Shown: piece after piece, positions 48,186 to 60,675 of the stretch | Layout of the letters: the number at the start of each line of letters is the position of its first letter | How positions within the stretch are numbered: position 1 is the stretch's first letter | Assembly: GCA_025677815.1 (NCBI GenBank) | Contig: JAIXMP010000005.1 | Coordinates: 1,054,001 to 1,118,000, forward strand | Direction: 5' to 3' | Source: Phascolomyces articulosus | Taxonomy: Eukaryota; Mucoromycota; Mucoromycetes; Mucorales; Lichtheimiaceae | DNA length: 64,000 nucleotides | Made by a program: the position numbers and the translations under genes | Notes under the pieces: model-generated | Database searches by the model: none | Told to the model about the DNA's origin: nothing | What the model saw: only the letters and a program-made list of their open reading frames with translations

Positions 48186-48617
48186 AGTAAATCTCCCTCT
48201 TCCACCATAATGCATTGGCATTTTTTAGTATATAACATAATAAGCATACTGTAATTTGTAATCACATAAAAAAAGTTTCGTTTTTTATTATTTATTATAC
48301 AAGTGAGTGGGTTTGTCATTGTAAAATGTTTTTTTTTTCACATACAACCACCCCAGATATTTTGTACATGGGATTATGATATCGTAAGAGGAAAATTAAT
48401 AATAATACAAGAAAGAGATGGTAATGTGTGTGTGTGGAAGAATGAAAAGGAGTGCTTAATTGATTTTAAATTGTATACATAACGTATGAGTTGTATCGTT
48501 TTTCAGAACTTTCTAGAGCATTTCAAAGATGAACGTATAAAAATAAGGATTTGGTACAGGAGAGAGAGAAGGGTGCAGTAATATTTGAGGAGATGAGAAA
48601 GGCTCGTCTATCATATA
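48186..48617. other. Intergenic DNA between convergent genes
   Basis: 3' regions of TSC10 (plus) and the chromatin-factor-like gene (minus). AT-rich with GT-rich DNA near 48420-48436. Nothing else seen. Confidence 0.6.
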
Positions 48618-51600
48618 TTAGTTGCTATCATGGTTGTTCTCATTATACTTTTGTTTCATGAAGGGTGTATCCAATGCTTTCAATGCCTCTTTTTTATATT
48701 TGTGTTGTAATGCTGACATGTGTTCCTGATATTGTTCTTGTAACGTGTTGATCACTTGATGATATTCAGTGAGAAAGTTGGATTCCACTGCTTCTAATCG
48801 AGGTTGGATCGCTTGCGTATATACTATCATTATTTCATCATACAAGTAAAAGATATATTTACATTAGGTACAAATATTGACAAGGTTATTGAGTATTTTT
48901 GTAATAAGATTAACTTACATGATGTTTCTGATGTAGTGGCAGTTTCTTTAAACTCTATATATAGTATCATACAGTTTTTTTTTTTTGATAAGTATATATT
49001 GAATGTTAATACCAGATTACATTATAGAAAAAAAAATAGTTGCTCAGTATTATTACCTCGTGATAATGTGGCTACCCGTGATATTTCTTTATCCTTTCGT
49101 TCCAAATTGAGTTTCTTTGGATATTCCAACAACTACATTGAAAAAGATGGATCGTTCAAATTATTTTAGTCCCCAACAAAAGAATACACCCAATAAATAA
49201 TAATTGAACTCTTCTTCTATTCTGCATACCTGATTAATTACGTTCACAGTACGACATTCAAAATCTTTCATGTCTATCGAATGTCCAGCAACCCTTTCTT
49301 CTTGCTCCTGTATGCCTTCTGAATGATCTACATCCTCAATAGGAAATGGAGTTCCCTCTTGTCGTTGCAGCTGTTTAGGTCGTTCTTGGGTCTGGGTATT
49401 ATTGGAAGATTCTATAGCAATAGGTATAGGTGATGGTGGTTCCATGGCGGCATTATTTGCAACTGTACCAGGTGTAGTTATAGGTATGATTGTTTCCATA
49501 TGTGCTGATTTATCTAGGCCTTCATTGTCATCGTCTTCAATAACAATAATGGATCGAGCTTTTGTTCCTGTTTGTGTTACTCCAGTCCTTGTGATAGCAG
49601 TAGTGGTATTTGTTATTGATGGCGCAGGTGGTGGTGACGATGTTGTTGACACATCACTTTCTGTATTTGTTACTATCTTCTCATTCTCTTGCAGAGATGA
49701 AATATCCTGAGGTTCAGCAACCGGCAAACAATGAGAAGGCGAGGATGTGGGACACGAAGGAGGACTCATTGTCAGACATATACGTTTTGAAGTAGGTTGT
49801 ACTGAGATCATATCATCACCGGGTTCTATTGTATGTCTTGTTCGTTTGACTCGAAATAAAGTAGCTGATCGAAACAAAAATGGTATAGCACGAGCAACGG
49901 ATTGTCGCGTTATGACTTCCATTGTATCCAATCCAATGCCACTGTTTAATTTAAATAGGACGCGTTGTAATGGCTCACTTTGCCTCCAAATCTCTTTCCA
50001 ATCATCCGTTCTGAGTTTTTCTGCTTCTTGACTTAAAGTAATAAAAGCATGCTCTTCTACAGTGGATTTGCTAACCATCCATAAAGTCCGTTTATCACCA
50101 TCCATTTTTGAAAACAAGGGATCGGTCGCCAAGATACGAATGTCGAAGACAAAGATGATATCAATAGAAGGTCGGCTTTGCTAAATAAATAAAAAAATAG
50201 AGAGATGGTATACGTTATTTATTTTTCTTTTTTTCGGTTACTGTTCTTATATATTATCATTTTTGATTTATATCAGATCGTGCTAGAGTGCATATATTTA
50301 CCCATTTTTTATTAAGATTATCCTTTTCTGTCGTCAAGAAAACACCATGACCTTTTGTCCAATTATCTTCTAATATAGCGGGAATACGTTCGCATGGATA
50401 ACCGTTGGATCGTAAAAGGTTGTAAATAACAGTTTCCGTATTTTGATTTTCTGTAAATATGGCGATATCGAGTGGCTATAGAATAATTTAGTTTAAAAAA
50501 GAGGGTTCCTAATGTTTGTAAGCTCGTAGTAATATATTATATTTACCTCACTTAGCGGTGATACCCGTTTTAATAGCTCAAATAAAAGAAATGTCTTGCC
50601 AGATCGTCTGACACTTTCATAACTACTGTTTATCTGTTCAGTATGATTATCTTGAATGATTTCAGAATCAGGATGGTTCAGGATGTTTAATACTTCTTCG
50701 AACTGGTATCTGAGTCTACTGGTATCAGTAGCACTACTATTATTTCGAGAAATATCATCGCTAAAGGATTGTTGAACCAATTCCACAGTTTCCTTGCACT
50801 TCTTTAGTTGATAATCAGTGGCTCGTGAAAATATAACTTCGTTCATAACAGCAGATATGGGTGGTGGTTGTGTATTGGTAGAGTTAGGAGTGCCATCCAT
50901 AGAAGAATCATGTTCATGTGTGTTGTGTGATATAGGATGTGTGTCATTATTGTGACCGATGCTTTTTGGTTGCAAAAGAGAGGATTCTGTTGTTTCTTGT
51001 TCCTGGTGATTTGTACGAGAAATATATATTTGTGATGATGAAGAAGAAGGTTTTATTGCTATTTGTTCTTGATTATTTTGATGGTTAATAGAAGATGGAG
51101 GTTCTACTACTGCTACTTGTTCTTGATTATGTTGGTGAGCAATAGATCTTTTTTGTGAAGATGATTCTGTAGCAGCTTGTTCCTGAATATTTATATGAGA
51201 AATTGATTTTCGCTGTGAAGGAGAAGATTCCATCACTTCTTGTTCATGAGACTGTTGATGAGAAACGAGTTCTTCATGTTGTTGCAAGTGCTTTTCTTCC
51301 CGATATGGTAAAGATAATTCTGGAGGTGGTGAAAATGATGTCAATGATATCAATGGAGAATCTGGAGGTGTATAGTATGAAGTATTGTCAGCGTTGCCCG
51401 TAGCAGAGATAGGAGTTTCGCCTGTATCGTCCGGATCATCACTATGATTATTATTGTTATTACTACTGGTATTATGGACGATAGTATAATTATTACTATC
51501 TTCTTCTCGTGATGCAGCTCCTGATATTGTTATTATTTCATGAACTACTGTTTCAGCTGTGTTTGCAGTAGTAGTAGTAGTAGCTGTTATTTCATTGGTA

Positions 51601-51779
51601 GGAGGTGTCACTGTCTTTTTACCGCGATCGTTCCACCATGCTTTCCATTGATGGATATACTCATTTTCAGTTACTGGCTTCCATTCAATAGAAGGTTCTC
51701 TGGATTGCGGTGCAATATTTGAATTCGCGAACAGATTCAAATTGCAAACTCGCCGAAGCGGATCAGGAACACCACCCAT
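48618..51779 (-). CDS. HDA1-complex subunit 2/3-like protein (degenerate helicase-C fold), long disordered regions
   Basis: Six exons on the minus strand: 51779-50547, 50475-50302, 50180-49230, 49132-49057, 48954-48919 and 48823-48618 (2676 nt, 891 aa). The two small exons were found by phase matching (reading LLEYPKKLNLERKDKEISRV and EFKETATTSETS). The first 300 residues hold an early WKPVTENEYIHQWKAWW motif and then long Gln/Ser/Asn/Thr-rich disorder with repeated HxNxQEQ units. About residues 385-555 read like a Snf2 helicase C-lobe without motifs for catalysis: SGKTFLLFELLKRVSPLSE, DIAIFTENQNTETVIYNLLR, IDIIFVFDIRILATDP, RTLWMVSKSTVEEHAF. That is the signature of Hda2/Hda3-type subunits of class II histone deacetylase complexes. 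The end (VYTQAIQPRLEAVESNFLTE ...) is a coiled coil, as in that family. Inference by pattern, not alignment. Confidence 0.7.
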
Positions 51780-52346
51780 TATGAATCTTGTTGATTGCAA
51801 GATCTCAAAAAGGCATAAAAGGAAAAAGGGGAGGATCTGGTAAGGTTAGAGACAGCGAGAATTATGCTGTGACGTTTTTGGTAAAGAAAATTTTGGATCA
51901 TTTATCTCCTTCAATTAATAATAATAATAAAATCCATAAACACTCTCTCCACTTTCCAACCATGGTCTTTCATTCGAGATATTCCTATTTACTATCATTA
52001 GAAAAGCGATGAAAAAATAATAAATTTTTATTCTTTGAAGTTTTTTTTATACAAATTGGATTACAAAAGTAGGAAAGTTTTTTTTTTTTTTTTGATATAT
52101 TTTTTAAACTTTCCTATCATTTCTATTTACATATATATAAATATCCCATAGCAAATAAAAAGGACGGATAAGAGTGGATCGTAGATCCATAGATAGAGAG
52201 AGTGAGTAGTGAAAAGAAACACACACAATATTTAAAGATAGGATGCCTGCAACAACAAATTTGAAATTTAGAGAAAAAAAAAGAGTCATAAGTAGGTTAA
52301 AATTACAAAATATGTATATTTCTTTTTTTTTAAAAAAAAAAAATGA
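51780..52346. other. Intergenic DNA
   Basis: 5' region of the chromatin-factor-like gene and 3' region of the phosphatase gene. Long A/T runs (52078-52094, 52324-52343). No gene seen. Confidence 0.6.
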
Positions 52347-53792
52347 TTATTCCATAATTAATGGTTCTGAAAATCTCACCCTTCTACTAGCAGCTTCCAT
52401 ATCGCTTTCGGAAATGATATGCTTTTTATCGTCTGAAGGAATTTCGTAAACGCCTCCCAAGATCAAATAAGGTCGATAAGCAAACAAGGCTAATTCTTCC
52501 ATGGAGGTGACACCAGAGAGGACAAGCACAGGATCAATTTCGGAACTAATACCGGCTACAATGCTATATTTAAAGTGTAATCATAAATTGGAAATAGTAA
52601 TAACAATAAGAGCAATATTTTGAATTAGTCCATTTTAAAAATGTTTATATACACATTTGAATGATCGATATTATTTATAGATCACAAAAATAAGGTAATT
52701 TTGTTCCAATTGATATTTACTCAGTATCCATACGATCACCAATGATACAAGTTTCCAAACGACTCAATCCAAGGACTCTTTGAGCATAACGCATGATTAA
52801 AGCCGAAGGTTTACCGCAAAAGAAGGCTTTGGTACGTGTCACTAATTCGACACAAGCGGTGAAAGCGCCACATGATGGGATCTTGTTGCCTTTGGAATCC
52901 AAATTCTCAACATCCAAGTTGGTAGCAATCAATTTGGCACCTTGTTGGACTAATTGGACAGCCTTACTTAATTTTTCATAATTATAAGAAGGACCTTCAC
53001 CGAGAATCACATAGTCAGGATTATGATCGTTCATGAAAAAGCCCTTGTCATATAATGAATAAGCAAGGCCAGGTTCACCAATCACGTAACAAGTACCACC
53101 CTATAAACAATATACATCCCATGTTGTTATTATTATTATAATTATCCCACCATATATCGACATATGGATGAAAAACCAAATAAAAAAAAAAAAGAAATAA
53201 CTTACATTAGGAGATTGAGAGCTAAGGAAATAAGCAGTGGCTTGACCAGCAGTGAAAAAGTGATCTTCAGTCACTTCAATACCAAGACGACTCAGTTTTT
53301 GTTGTAATTCACGTGGAGTTGGTGCAGAGTTATTTGTCAAGAACAAATACTTTTTGTTATTCTTGTTCAAAAAGTCAACAAGTTCTTTTGCACCTGGCAA
53401 AAGTTTTGTGCCCTATAAACAAAGTATACAAATATCATTGAGTCATCCATTAGAAATCATATCCCGCATACGGATTTCCATGATTCAATCCTGACAAGGT
53501 TAAATATATATATACTTACGTGATAGATGACACCATCCATATCAATAATGTAACCTTTCTTTTGACGAATTTGTTCAAGGCGTTCATTATGAATCTTTGG
53601 ATTCTTTAATAAAGCCCAGTCCTTTTGAACGGAAGCAGAGTTTTCACGTTGTTTATGGTCCATACCATGATCACGAGTCGTCAAATTATGAGCAAAATCA
53701 GCAGCCAAATCTCTGCTAATGGATTCTTCTTCAGGATTGATAGCATCAATGCTAGGTGTACGGATTTCTGGAGTTTTCTGTTCTTCAGACAT
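52347..53792 (-). CDS. NagD/PHO13-type HAD phosphatase
   Basis: Four exons on the minus strand: 53792-53520, 53412-53206, 53100-52721 and 52563-52347 (1077 nt, 358 aa). HAD-IIA phosphatases of this type (4-nitrophenylphosphatase, phosphoglycolate phosphatase) remove toxic glycolytic by-products. Motif I is IIDMDGVIYHGTKLLPGA (nucleophile Asp and acid Asp in DMDG), motif II is LFLTNNSAPTPRELQQKL, the cap domain contains YVIGEPGLAYSLYDKGFF, and motif III/IV are FCGKPSALIMRYA and CIIGDRMDTDIVAGI. The last codon before exon 4 is split and restores GDRMDTDI. An unusual N-terminal extension of about 80 residues (acidic, then HDGM- and QK-rich, ending LLKNPKIHNERLEQIRQKKG) precedes the catalytic domain. 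Function beyond the family is unknown. Confidence 0.88.
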
Positions 53793-54136
53793 AGTTGATC
53801 GTTGATATATTAGAATTTAAAAAAGTAAAAGTAAAGAACAATAAAGATAAATGTTCTATGCCAGGGGATTTTACTCCTTTTTATTGTTGTTACAGAAAAA
53901 AAAAATGACAGATGGATAGAAAAAATGATAGAAAGATTGTAATCGTAGAGTTTCTAGTTAGCCAGGGGTGTCAAATATTACAACCCAAAAAACCCTCACC
54001 CAAATTCCCCATGCGATGGATGACAGCGGTCTAAGTGTATTCTATAATTATCAAATGTTTGTATTGTATAAAGATGACTATAATATAATATGTATACATT
54101 CGTATTGTTATATCCATAGAAGAAAACACATCCGAT
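53793..54136. other. Short intergenic DNA
   Basis: Between the phosphatase start and the TMEM242 stop, both on the minus strand. No separate gene seen; a plus-strand open frame here is antisense chance. Confidence 0.55.
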
Positions 54137-54767
54137 TTATTCATCATTTGCAACTGCCCGATCCCATTCTTCTTGTTCTTCGGGTCTCATCACTAATTCT
54201 TTTCCGCCCAGAAAAGCGCGTAACCTTGATGTTTGTCGTGGTACGATTTCTTTTAATTTATCCGAGAATTCTTTAAACTATATCATGCTATAGTTTAGTC
54301 TACCGATCCATAAAAAAAAATAGATATTCCAATCTCTCTTTTTTTTTACTTACATTGCGCACATCTAACCAATAACCTACTCCGACAGCAAGAACACTTG
54401 CACCACCTAAAGCTAAAAGAGTACCATAACCTAAAGCCTTGAAAGCAAAAAACCTTGCGTCTTTTTTTGCAACGGCATATTGTTCTGGTGTCATTTTAGG
54501 TGGTTTATATTCAGGAATAGAAGTGCTGTTTTGTAATGTTGATGAAGGAGGTACTGATGTCACTGGTGTTGACGATGTTGGTATTGAGGTATTGACAGGT
54601 GTGGTAGTTCCAAGTTTTGCTGCAGCAGCTGCTTCAGAGGCTGCTTCTTTAGCTTGCTTTCGTTTTGTGTGCCAGATCGCACCCATGAGTCCTGCTCCAA
54701 ATGCACCTGCAGCACCTAATAGTAATCCTCGTGTCTCGATCTTTTCGGGTTCATTCTTCTTTTCCAT
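54137..54767 (-). CDS. TMEM242-family mitochondrial inner-membrane protein
   Basis: Two exons on the minus strand: 54767-54354 and 54277-54137 (555 nt, 184 aa). TMEM242 (DUF1358) helps assemble ATP synthase and complex I in animals. The layout fits: a first helix rich in Gly/Ala (GLLLGAAGAFGAGLMGAIW), a Lys/Ala-rich and then Thr/Pro/Ser-rich loop of about 70 residues (longer than in animals), then the second helix (FKALGYGTLLALGGASVLAV-GVGYWLDV). The terminal soluble segment after the intron reads FKEFSDKLKEIVPRQTSRLR and MRPEEQEEWDRAVANDE. Reading through the donor at 54353 instead would give a short Lys/Phe-rich tail, so the spliced form is preferred. The role in fungi is inferred from the animal family. 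Confidence 0.78.
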
Positions 54768-55563
54768 TGTTATTTCTGAGTGTTGTCAAGTTTTGGAATT
54801 TTTGAAAAAGGCACTAGAAAACACAAGACCCAAGCAGATTGACAGTCATCCAATCAAATCGACTGTCTGTCAAAAAAGAGTTGAATTTTGTTTTGTTAAT
54901 TGACATATTGCATGGTAGTGATTAGATAGCATAATTATTATTACTATTGTTTTTTAGAATATAACAAAAATAAAATTTTGATTGATGATGTTTTCTATGA
55001 ATCAAAATGAAAGCATCATTATCCTGGTAACAAAAAAAAATGGCGTAATCCTATATATAAATTTGATTATGAATCAATTACTACATCATAGATCAATAGA
55101 TTTTTTACTCGCTGCTGTAATGTATGATGTTATATACCAAATATATACCAGTCTAGAGCAATATCACCACCGCCATCATCATTGTCATTCTATAGTATAT
55201 ATAACAGACTTACAACAACATCAAAACCCTCTTGTCATCATCTCCTTCTTAAAAGGAATTCTCCTCATTCACCCCTTTTCAATTATTCCCAGGTTATGCT
55301 TTTATGTCGATGATAAACATGCATCACTTTTATCCAATTTTTTTTTTTTTTTTTTTTTTTTGCGTTAAACTTTATTTTTTTTTTTAAGTAATAAATATAT
55401 AATGTTAAGATAAACTTGTGTGTAATAATTTGATCGTTGAAAAGGATTTTTTTTTATGTACATCATACAAATAGATCGTACATACATAATAGGACAAGCC
55501 TTTTTTTTCACCTCGTGTAAAAGCCATTCATCCATCAAAATCATCATCGGATTTCACCCTTTC

Positions 55564-55594
<31 letters not shown>

Positions 55595-56388
55595 TATATC
55601 CTTTTTTTTTTTATCCCCAAACTCTCTTATTTTCCCTCCTATTTGTATTAACCATACAAACAAATAGATCTGTTGTATGTATATGATACATTCATCGTGT
55701 ATATTGTGTATAGAGTGTATAATTACACACATAAAAATTCATGTTCATGGTTGTTAGACATGTGATAGCACATTACATATCGAAACGGTACTTATCTTTT
55801 AACAGACTCTTTTTTTTTTACATATAGGAGAAACATATCAAGGAGCTCATTTTTTTTTTTTTTTGTATAATATCTACTTTCATTGATATATAGTAAAACT
55901 AAAATTTTCTTTTGACATGTGTAAATGATATATGTCTCATCATCATAACAAAGAGGATCGACAAAAAAAAAAGAAACTTTAAACTTTTTTTAACAAGTCA
56001 AAAAAAAAAGGATTATCATTATTCGTTATTATTATTTGTTATTGCTAATAAAAATCTCGTTGTCTATAGTTACAAAAAAAATAGTGGAGAGAGAAAGGGG
56101 GAGAGAAGAAGAAGGGGGTTGTGTATTTGATTGGAAATAATAAAGAGTGATCATTATATGAATATTAATAATAATATGTTATTTGTTTGTTTGTGTAAAT
56201 GCTTTAATATGAGAAAAATTGGTGACATAAAGGGAAAAAAAATAAGAAGATAAAGAAGAAAGTAAAAGAGTTATATTAATAATCGATCTTAAATATTGTG
56301 AATATGAGTGTATGAATATTATTATTATTATTATGTTTTTTTGCTTGATTTTGAAAAAGTTTCTTAATATAAAAACTGAAAATTAAAA

Positions 56389-56426
<38 letters not shown>

Positions 56427-56577
56427 GGAAGAAGAAATAAATGCGTAGTAAGTAAATAGTAAGAATAGAAATATTATGAGTTTGCGTTTGTTTGTTTGAT
56501 TTGGTGAATTTTGTAATAAAATTTATGTTAAAATGGGGAGAGGATGGTATGGTAATAATGATAATATGAAAATAAAA
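54768..56577. other. Intergenic DNA rich in poly-T
   Basis: Long T runs at about 55338-55361 and 55564-55591 and an AAT repeat at 56391-56422. No gene-like frame; the frames present are translations of poly-T or AT repeats. The right part is the 3' region of the zinc-finger gene. Confidence 0.55.
56391..56422. repeat. (AAT)n microsatellite
   Basis: About ten AAT units downstream of the zinc-finger gene stop, in intergenic DNA. Confidence 0.85.
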
Positions 56578-58481
56578 TTAGATATTGCAAAAGTTTGAAA
56601 ATGGATGATAAGAAGGTGGAGGAGGTCCTGTAGGTGGTGTTGGGGTCGTTGTCGTTGTTGAATGAGGATGATGATGAGGAGGAGGGTGATGAGCAGTAGT
56701 AGCAGTGGGATGATGAGGGTGGTGATGATGATGTTCAAGACGTATATTATCTCCAGGACGTTGTTTCTTTTCCTTTACACCTGCATTACTATGACGATGA
56801 ATACGAATATGTTGATTCAAATTATCTGATCGAGAGAATCGTTTATGACAACTTTGATAAGGACATTCGAACGCTATTATTATTATTATTATATATAGTT
56901 TTAGTATAATTTGTTTACATACATAATATTATCATAAAAATATATATATATATATTTACGTTTTTCCAATGTATGAATCGATCGAATATGTCGTTTAAGA
57001 TGTTCTGATCTTTTAAACACTTTTCCACATCCTTCAGCTTGACAAGTAAACATTCTTACACCATGCGTTGGAACGTTCGATACCCGACGACCACGAGATC
57101 TAGGTTGTGGAGGCGGAGGTGGTAATCCACTTCCATTGGTTGCTGCTGTGGATGATTGCTGAGGTGGTGTTGGTTGTTGTTGTTGGGCAGGTTTAGCATA
57201 ATCAGGATTCCACATTTGATCACGACCATTATTATTCATGGCATTAGGTGGTCCACTCATGTCATGCATAGTGGCACGACGGAAATTGGTATACATGTTT
57301 TTTGATTCATGTGTCTCGAGTGAAAGTGACATTAGGGGTGACACAGGAGTGACAGGTCGAGACGAGGATGAAGATGCGGAGGACGATGAGGAGGTACAGA
57401 GATGACCAAAGTTCTGCATCATTCCTGCAGTAGGACTACTCAAGGCACGTGGTGGTCGACTTGTCGTATTCTCTCGACCAGCTCCTTGGATGACCGTGCC
57501 GTTACTGTTACCGTTATTATTATTATTATTCGTGGGACCATTATTACTGGAATGATTGCTTCCGTTACTATTGCTATTATTATTATTATTATTATTATTG
57601 TTTCCAACATAGGGGTATCCAAAGCCATCATAGAATGAAGTTTCTCGACCTTGCTGCTGCTGCTGCTGCTGCTGCTGTTGTTGTTGTTGTTGCTGTTGAA
57701 GAGGTCGAGCAATAGGTGAGGAGGGTGAATATGGCATATTGAGAGGATGTAAACTATTCATGGATGTCATGGGAGGAGGTGGAGGTAACATATTCATGGA
57801 TTCTTGAGATGCTCGGCTCAGAAAAGAAGGTGATGATGTAGACGTAGATCCGGTTAGTGTAAATGCTTCACGATGTTGTTGTTGCTGTTGATGAGAATGA
57901 TGGGTAGATGGAGGGGGAGGTCGATGATGGTGATTGTTATTTTGATGATGATTTTGTTGTTGATGATGATGGTGGTGGTTATTATTGCTATTACTATGAC
58001 TAGTATTGTTATTGTTACTGTGATGATGAGGATGATGGTATCCGTCAATAGATGGAATGGCTGTTGTTTGAGAAGAAAGCAATTCTGCATAACTGAACAA
58101 ACATTGTGATTGAGATGATTCTTCTTTTAAATTATTCACTGTAGCCATGTATGTATTTTTTGTAAAAGTAGCAGTATTAGGTCTTGGAGTTGTTGTAATA
58201 TTATTTGTAATATCAGAAGTATTTGTAGTAGTAATTGAAGGTGGTGTTGTTAACGTTGATGTTGTTGTAATAATATCAGGGTGGTGTTCAGATCCTGGTT
58301 TATATTGCTGATGATGATTGTTGTTGTTGGAAGAAGATGAAGAAGTAAAAGAAGAAGAAGAAGACACTGTAAATGTTGGAGATGATTGATCAACATTATT
58401 TGCGGGGTCAGGATGAGCAAACGTCAATGCGCTCTGTTGCGCGTCATGAACCAAAGGATTGTTGATACCAGGAGATGACAT
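56578..58481 (-). CDS. C2H2 zinc-finger transcription factor with two C-terminal fingers and homopolymer tracts
   Basis: Two exons on the minus strand: 58481-56960 and 56873-56578 (1818 nt, 605 aa). The intron lies between the two fingers. Finger 1 is FTCQAEGCGKVFKRSEHLKR HIRSIH and finger 2, after the linker TLEKP, is FECPYQSCHKRFSRSDNLNQ HIRIH. This pair, with KRSEHLKRHIRSIH and SRSDNLNQH, matches the stress-response (Msn2/4, Seb1-like) class of fungal regulators that bind CCCCT/AGGGG-type sites (inference). Before the fingers is a basic patch (RSRGRRVSNVP). The long N-terminal part is disordered: Ser, Asn, His and Gln runs, the last coded by a CAG/CAA tract at about 57654-57700. After the fingers a His/Pro/Thr-rich tail of about 70 residues follows. 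It is head-to-head with the SAM-HMG factor. Confidence 0.9.
57654..57700 (-). repeat. CAG/CAA tract encoding poly-Gln
   Basis: Minus-strand CAA and CAG codons in the zinc-finger gene, encoding 17 consecutive Gln. Likely length-variable between strains. Confidence 0.85.
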
Positions 58482-58776
58482 ATGGATTATTTCTCAGGAG
58501 AAAAAAAAATTATAACGAATGATATAGAGAATAGTAGTGGTACCTCTTACTATGAAGAAGAAGAAGAAGAAGAAGAAGAAAAATAGGGGACCAAAAGGAG
58601 TCTTTTTTTTTCTTTTATCGAATAAAGATTGTATATGTATGTAAGTGATAATTATTATTATAATAATAATAATAATGAATAAATAAATAATATAGAATAA
58701 TAACGATTATAGTAGTATTTGGTAACAAAAAAAGTGGGATAGTTTACCGAAATAAGAGTACGCACAGGAGGTAAAG

Positions 58777-58813
<37 letters not shown>

Positions 58814-60675
58814 AAAGAAGAGCGACGAGAGAGAGAGTAAAAACCATCATGAATTATATAAGGAGAACTTAGAAAAGGTTAATGAACTGGTCAGTTTATT
58901 TTATGCGTGTTTATGTTTCTAAATGCAGGAAGAGATCAATGTTTAAATAAGTTTTGATTGCTATTATCATATCATTATTATTATCAAAAATAACAAATTT
59001 GTTTATTATATTACTGCTGTGTCTTTTTTTTAATATTTGTAAATACTATTATGACTTTTATATATAAAAAGTGATTTAATGATTTTGAATAATAATACAA
59101 CAAAATGGGAGTGAGGACCGATTTAAAATGTCCTTATGATCAGAACTGGATAAAGTATTATAAGAACTACATTTTTTTTTTGTTTGCCAAGCTATACAAC
59201 ACGTACTGAAATAAGTGTACGTATTCTATGTTTTTTTTTTGGATATTATTACTACTACTATTATTATTATTATAAGGATATAAGACAGAAAGTGGAATAA
59301 AAAAGATCGGCACAATATAATTTTATAAAAGAAGGATCAGGGTTCTTAGGCAGAGTAGACAACGGGAAAAGTTCGAACAATTTTCGAACACGAGATCTTT
59401 TTATCTTGAAAGAGGGGTTCGACACAAGGATATACATATGAAAAAAAAAACACTATTGCAAGTAGTTTATTATTAAGGAGAAGTGTTTCTCTCTCTCTTT
59501 TTTTTTCTTATGGGAGAGACATATTTATACCAAGAAAAGAAAGTATTTGTATATTTAATATAGGTACGTATATTCTTTTTTTTTTGGGGGAGAGACAGAA
59601 GAAGAGGGGGAGAAAGAAAAAAAACGAACGACGATGGTGATGATGATGATGATGATAAACAACTCCTGAAGTTATTATTATTATTATCATTATATGTATA
59701 ATACCTATGATGTAGTTAATAAATAGTAATAACAATAGAGAAGAAAGATCTGTTGTTTTATTATAATAAATTAATAAATGTAGTAAATAATAGGCAATAA
59801 TGTAAAAGTCCAAATCACGGTATAACACTCGAGATCATCATCACTCAAAAAAATATTATTAACTAGTATAAAATATGCCATTTTATATACACATAGTGGG
59901 CGTTTTATTCATTTCCCAGTATGAACAAATAATCCTTCTTATTAAAGAGAAAACTTTATATATATAAAACCTACTAACTTATTAAAATGCAAATAGCCGA
60001 AAGTCCTAGAACAGAAATGTACGTATCAATTTAATAAATATTAGAATAGTAAGTATGATGTAGATCTTATTATATATGTGTACACACATGGATGAATGAA
60101 TGTGATAATAAATTAGCCTGTCAGAACAGCAACGTATTTTACTACTTGGAATGGTATAAAAGTAACCATTATATAATAACAATGGGAAACCATAAATTCA
60201 AGTTATCCCCGCTTATTTCTTGGTTGTTTTTGCATAGTAACCTACGAACAATGTTTCACAAATGACTTTGAATTTTTTTTTTCGCATAGTTTCTTTTTCC
60301 TTTGACCTTTTCTTCAATTATTATATTTATGATATAAAGTTTGGAGCATTAGAAGCTCCTTTCAGTTTGTTTCTTCTTGCTCGATTGTCAAGAGTATATA
60401 AAAAAAGAAGCAATTTCAATGTTCATGTTTTTATAATAGTCAATGTATTGCACATTAATATATACATACCATTTTTTTTCAATTCTGCAGATTTTATTAC
60501 CACGTTATTATTCTCTTTCTTTTTATTATTATTACTGCTCGCAAAGCTACAAACGAAATCATTCCCACATTATTCTTTTTTATTAAAAAAAAAAGAAGAA
60601 ACCAAAACTTTTTCATTTTAATATATTAGCTGGTGTGAGAGATCTGTGCAGTAAGGTAAAAGTAAAAGAAAACTT
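58482..60675. promoter_or_regulatory. Shared 2.2-kb intergenic region between two divergent regulatory genes
   Basis: Lies between the starts of the C2H2 factor (minus) and the SAM-HMG factor (plus). It holds a GAA repeat at 58557-58582, a GA repeat at 58785-58810, ATT/AT repeats and GAT repeat DNA near 59636-59657. No exon seen. The purine tracts close to the zinc-finger gene start are probably promoter or 5' leader DNA; no specific element can be proven. Confidence 0.45.
58785..58810. repeat. (GA)n microsatellite
   Basis: A run of about twelve GA units about 310 bp upstream of the zinc-finger gene start. Confidence 0.85.

Noticed and set aside
49402..50031. Plus-strand ORFs opposite the chromatin-factor-like gene
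   Set aside because: Antisense of a continuous 317-codon exon with consistent phase to its neighbours.
55338..55591. Poly-T runs as a transposon tail or terminator
   Set aside because: No adjacent element, target duplication or small RNA gene could be seen; similar runs are common all over the window.
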